Shown here: positions 21,848 through 21,870 of the stretch, piece after piece
Numbering within the stretch: the stretch's first letter is position 1
Layout of the letters: each line of letters begins with the position of its first letter
Assembly (NCBI GenBank): GCA_944381255.1
Contig: CALWKL010000090.1
Coordinates: 1 to 21,870, forward strand
Reading direction: 5' to 3'
DNA: 21,870 bases
Source of the DNA: an uncultured Clostridia bacterium
GTDB lineage: Bacteria > Bacillota > Clostridia > Christensenellales > UBA1242
The notes under the pieces: model-generated
What the model saw: the letters and a program-made list of their open reading frames with translations, nothing else
Told to the model about the DNA's origin: nothing
Databases searched by the model: none
Made by a program: the position numbers and the translations under genes

Positions 21848-21870
21848 ATGTATCAAGGCAAAAGAAAAAA
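21848..21870 (+). CDS. Start of an unidentified gene (cut by window edge)
   Basis: ATG follows the strong SD AAAAGGAGG at about 4 nt. Only seven codons are visible (M-Y-Q-G-K-R-K), too few to identify the product. Confidence 0.6.

Overview
The window is about 21.9 kb of AT-rich DNA (estimated by eye at roughly 36-38% GC). It looks like chromosomal core sequence from a Bacillota (Firmicutes) bacterium, most likely an uncultured Clostridia-type lineage. The signs are strong GGAGG ribosome binding sites, YlxM next to Ffh, the RbgA assembly GTPase, a VanW/G5 secreted protein, a DegV-family protein, many consensus sigma-A promoters with 17-bp spacers and a TGn extension, and a pre-23S leader motif typical of Firmicutes spacers. 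TGA is used as a stop codon (end of the transglycosylase gene), so this is not a code-4 Mollicute. I cannot name the genus.

Layout. (1) 1-850, minus strand: the first ~520 nt of a 23S rRNA gene, preceded by a ~265-nt leader and its own strong promoter. No 16S or tRNA gene lies upstream, so this 23S copy is unlinked from 16S here. (2) 951-4297, minus: a two-gene unit, a single-pass membrane protein of unknown family followed by a secreted lipoprotein with Fn3-like repeats and a transglutaminase-like Cys-His-Asp triad. (3) 4341-8935, minus: the str operon rpsL-rpsG-fusA-tuf, with a near-consensus promoter, a ~275-nt structured leader and an intrinsic terminator. (4) 9002-11648, minus: a VanW/G5 secreted protein, whose ribosome binding site sits in a hairpin, and a CaCA-family cation exchanger. 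(5) 11684-13286, minus: an orphan HicB-like protein with an unknown 243-aa protein, then a small membrane protein. (6) 13388-13768, plus: a 93-aa protein with 12 cysteines, behind a palindrome. (7) 13787-20066, minus: rplS on its own promoter, and the long unit ylxM-ffh-rpsP-rimM-trmD-(unknown 312 aa)-rbgA-yraN, with competing hairpins between rpsP and rimM. (8) 20145-21870, plus: an apparently leaderless membrane-anchored lytic transglycosylase, a divergent DegV-family protein, a terminator and the first codons of one more gene.

Functionally the window is dominated by translation, ribosome maturation and protein targeting: 23S rRNA, S12, S7, EF-G, EF-Tu, L19, S16, RimM, TrmD, RbgA and the SRP protein Ffh. 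Between these lie lineage-specific envelope and small proteins. I see no mobile element, CRISPR array, phage gene or biosynthetic cluster. The most interesting signals are the self-standing 23S transcription unit, the competing-hairpin attenuator ahead of rimM, Ile in place of the nearly invariant proline of S12 next to the methylthio-Asp site, an EF-Tu with changed G-domain motifs, long SD spacings on fusA and tuf, an SD-sequestering hairpin with a TTG start on vanW, the Cys-rich microprotein, and an unknown 312-aa gene in the trmD-rbgA slot where rplS usually sits.
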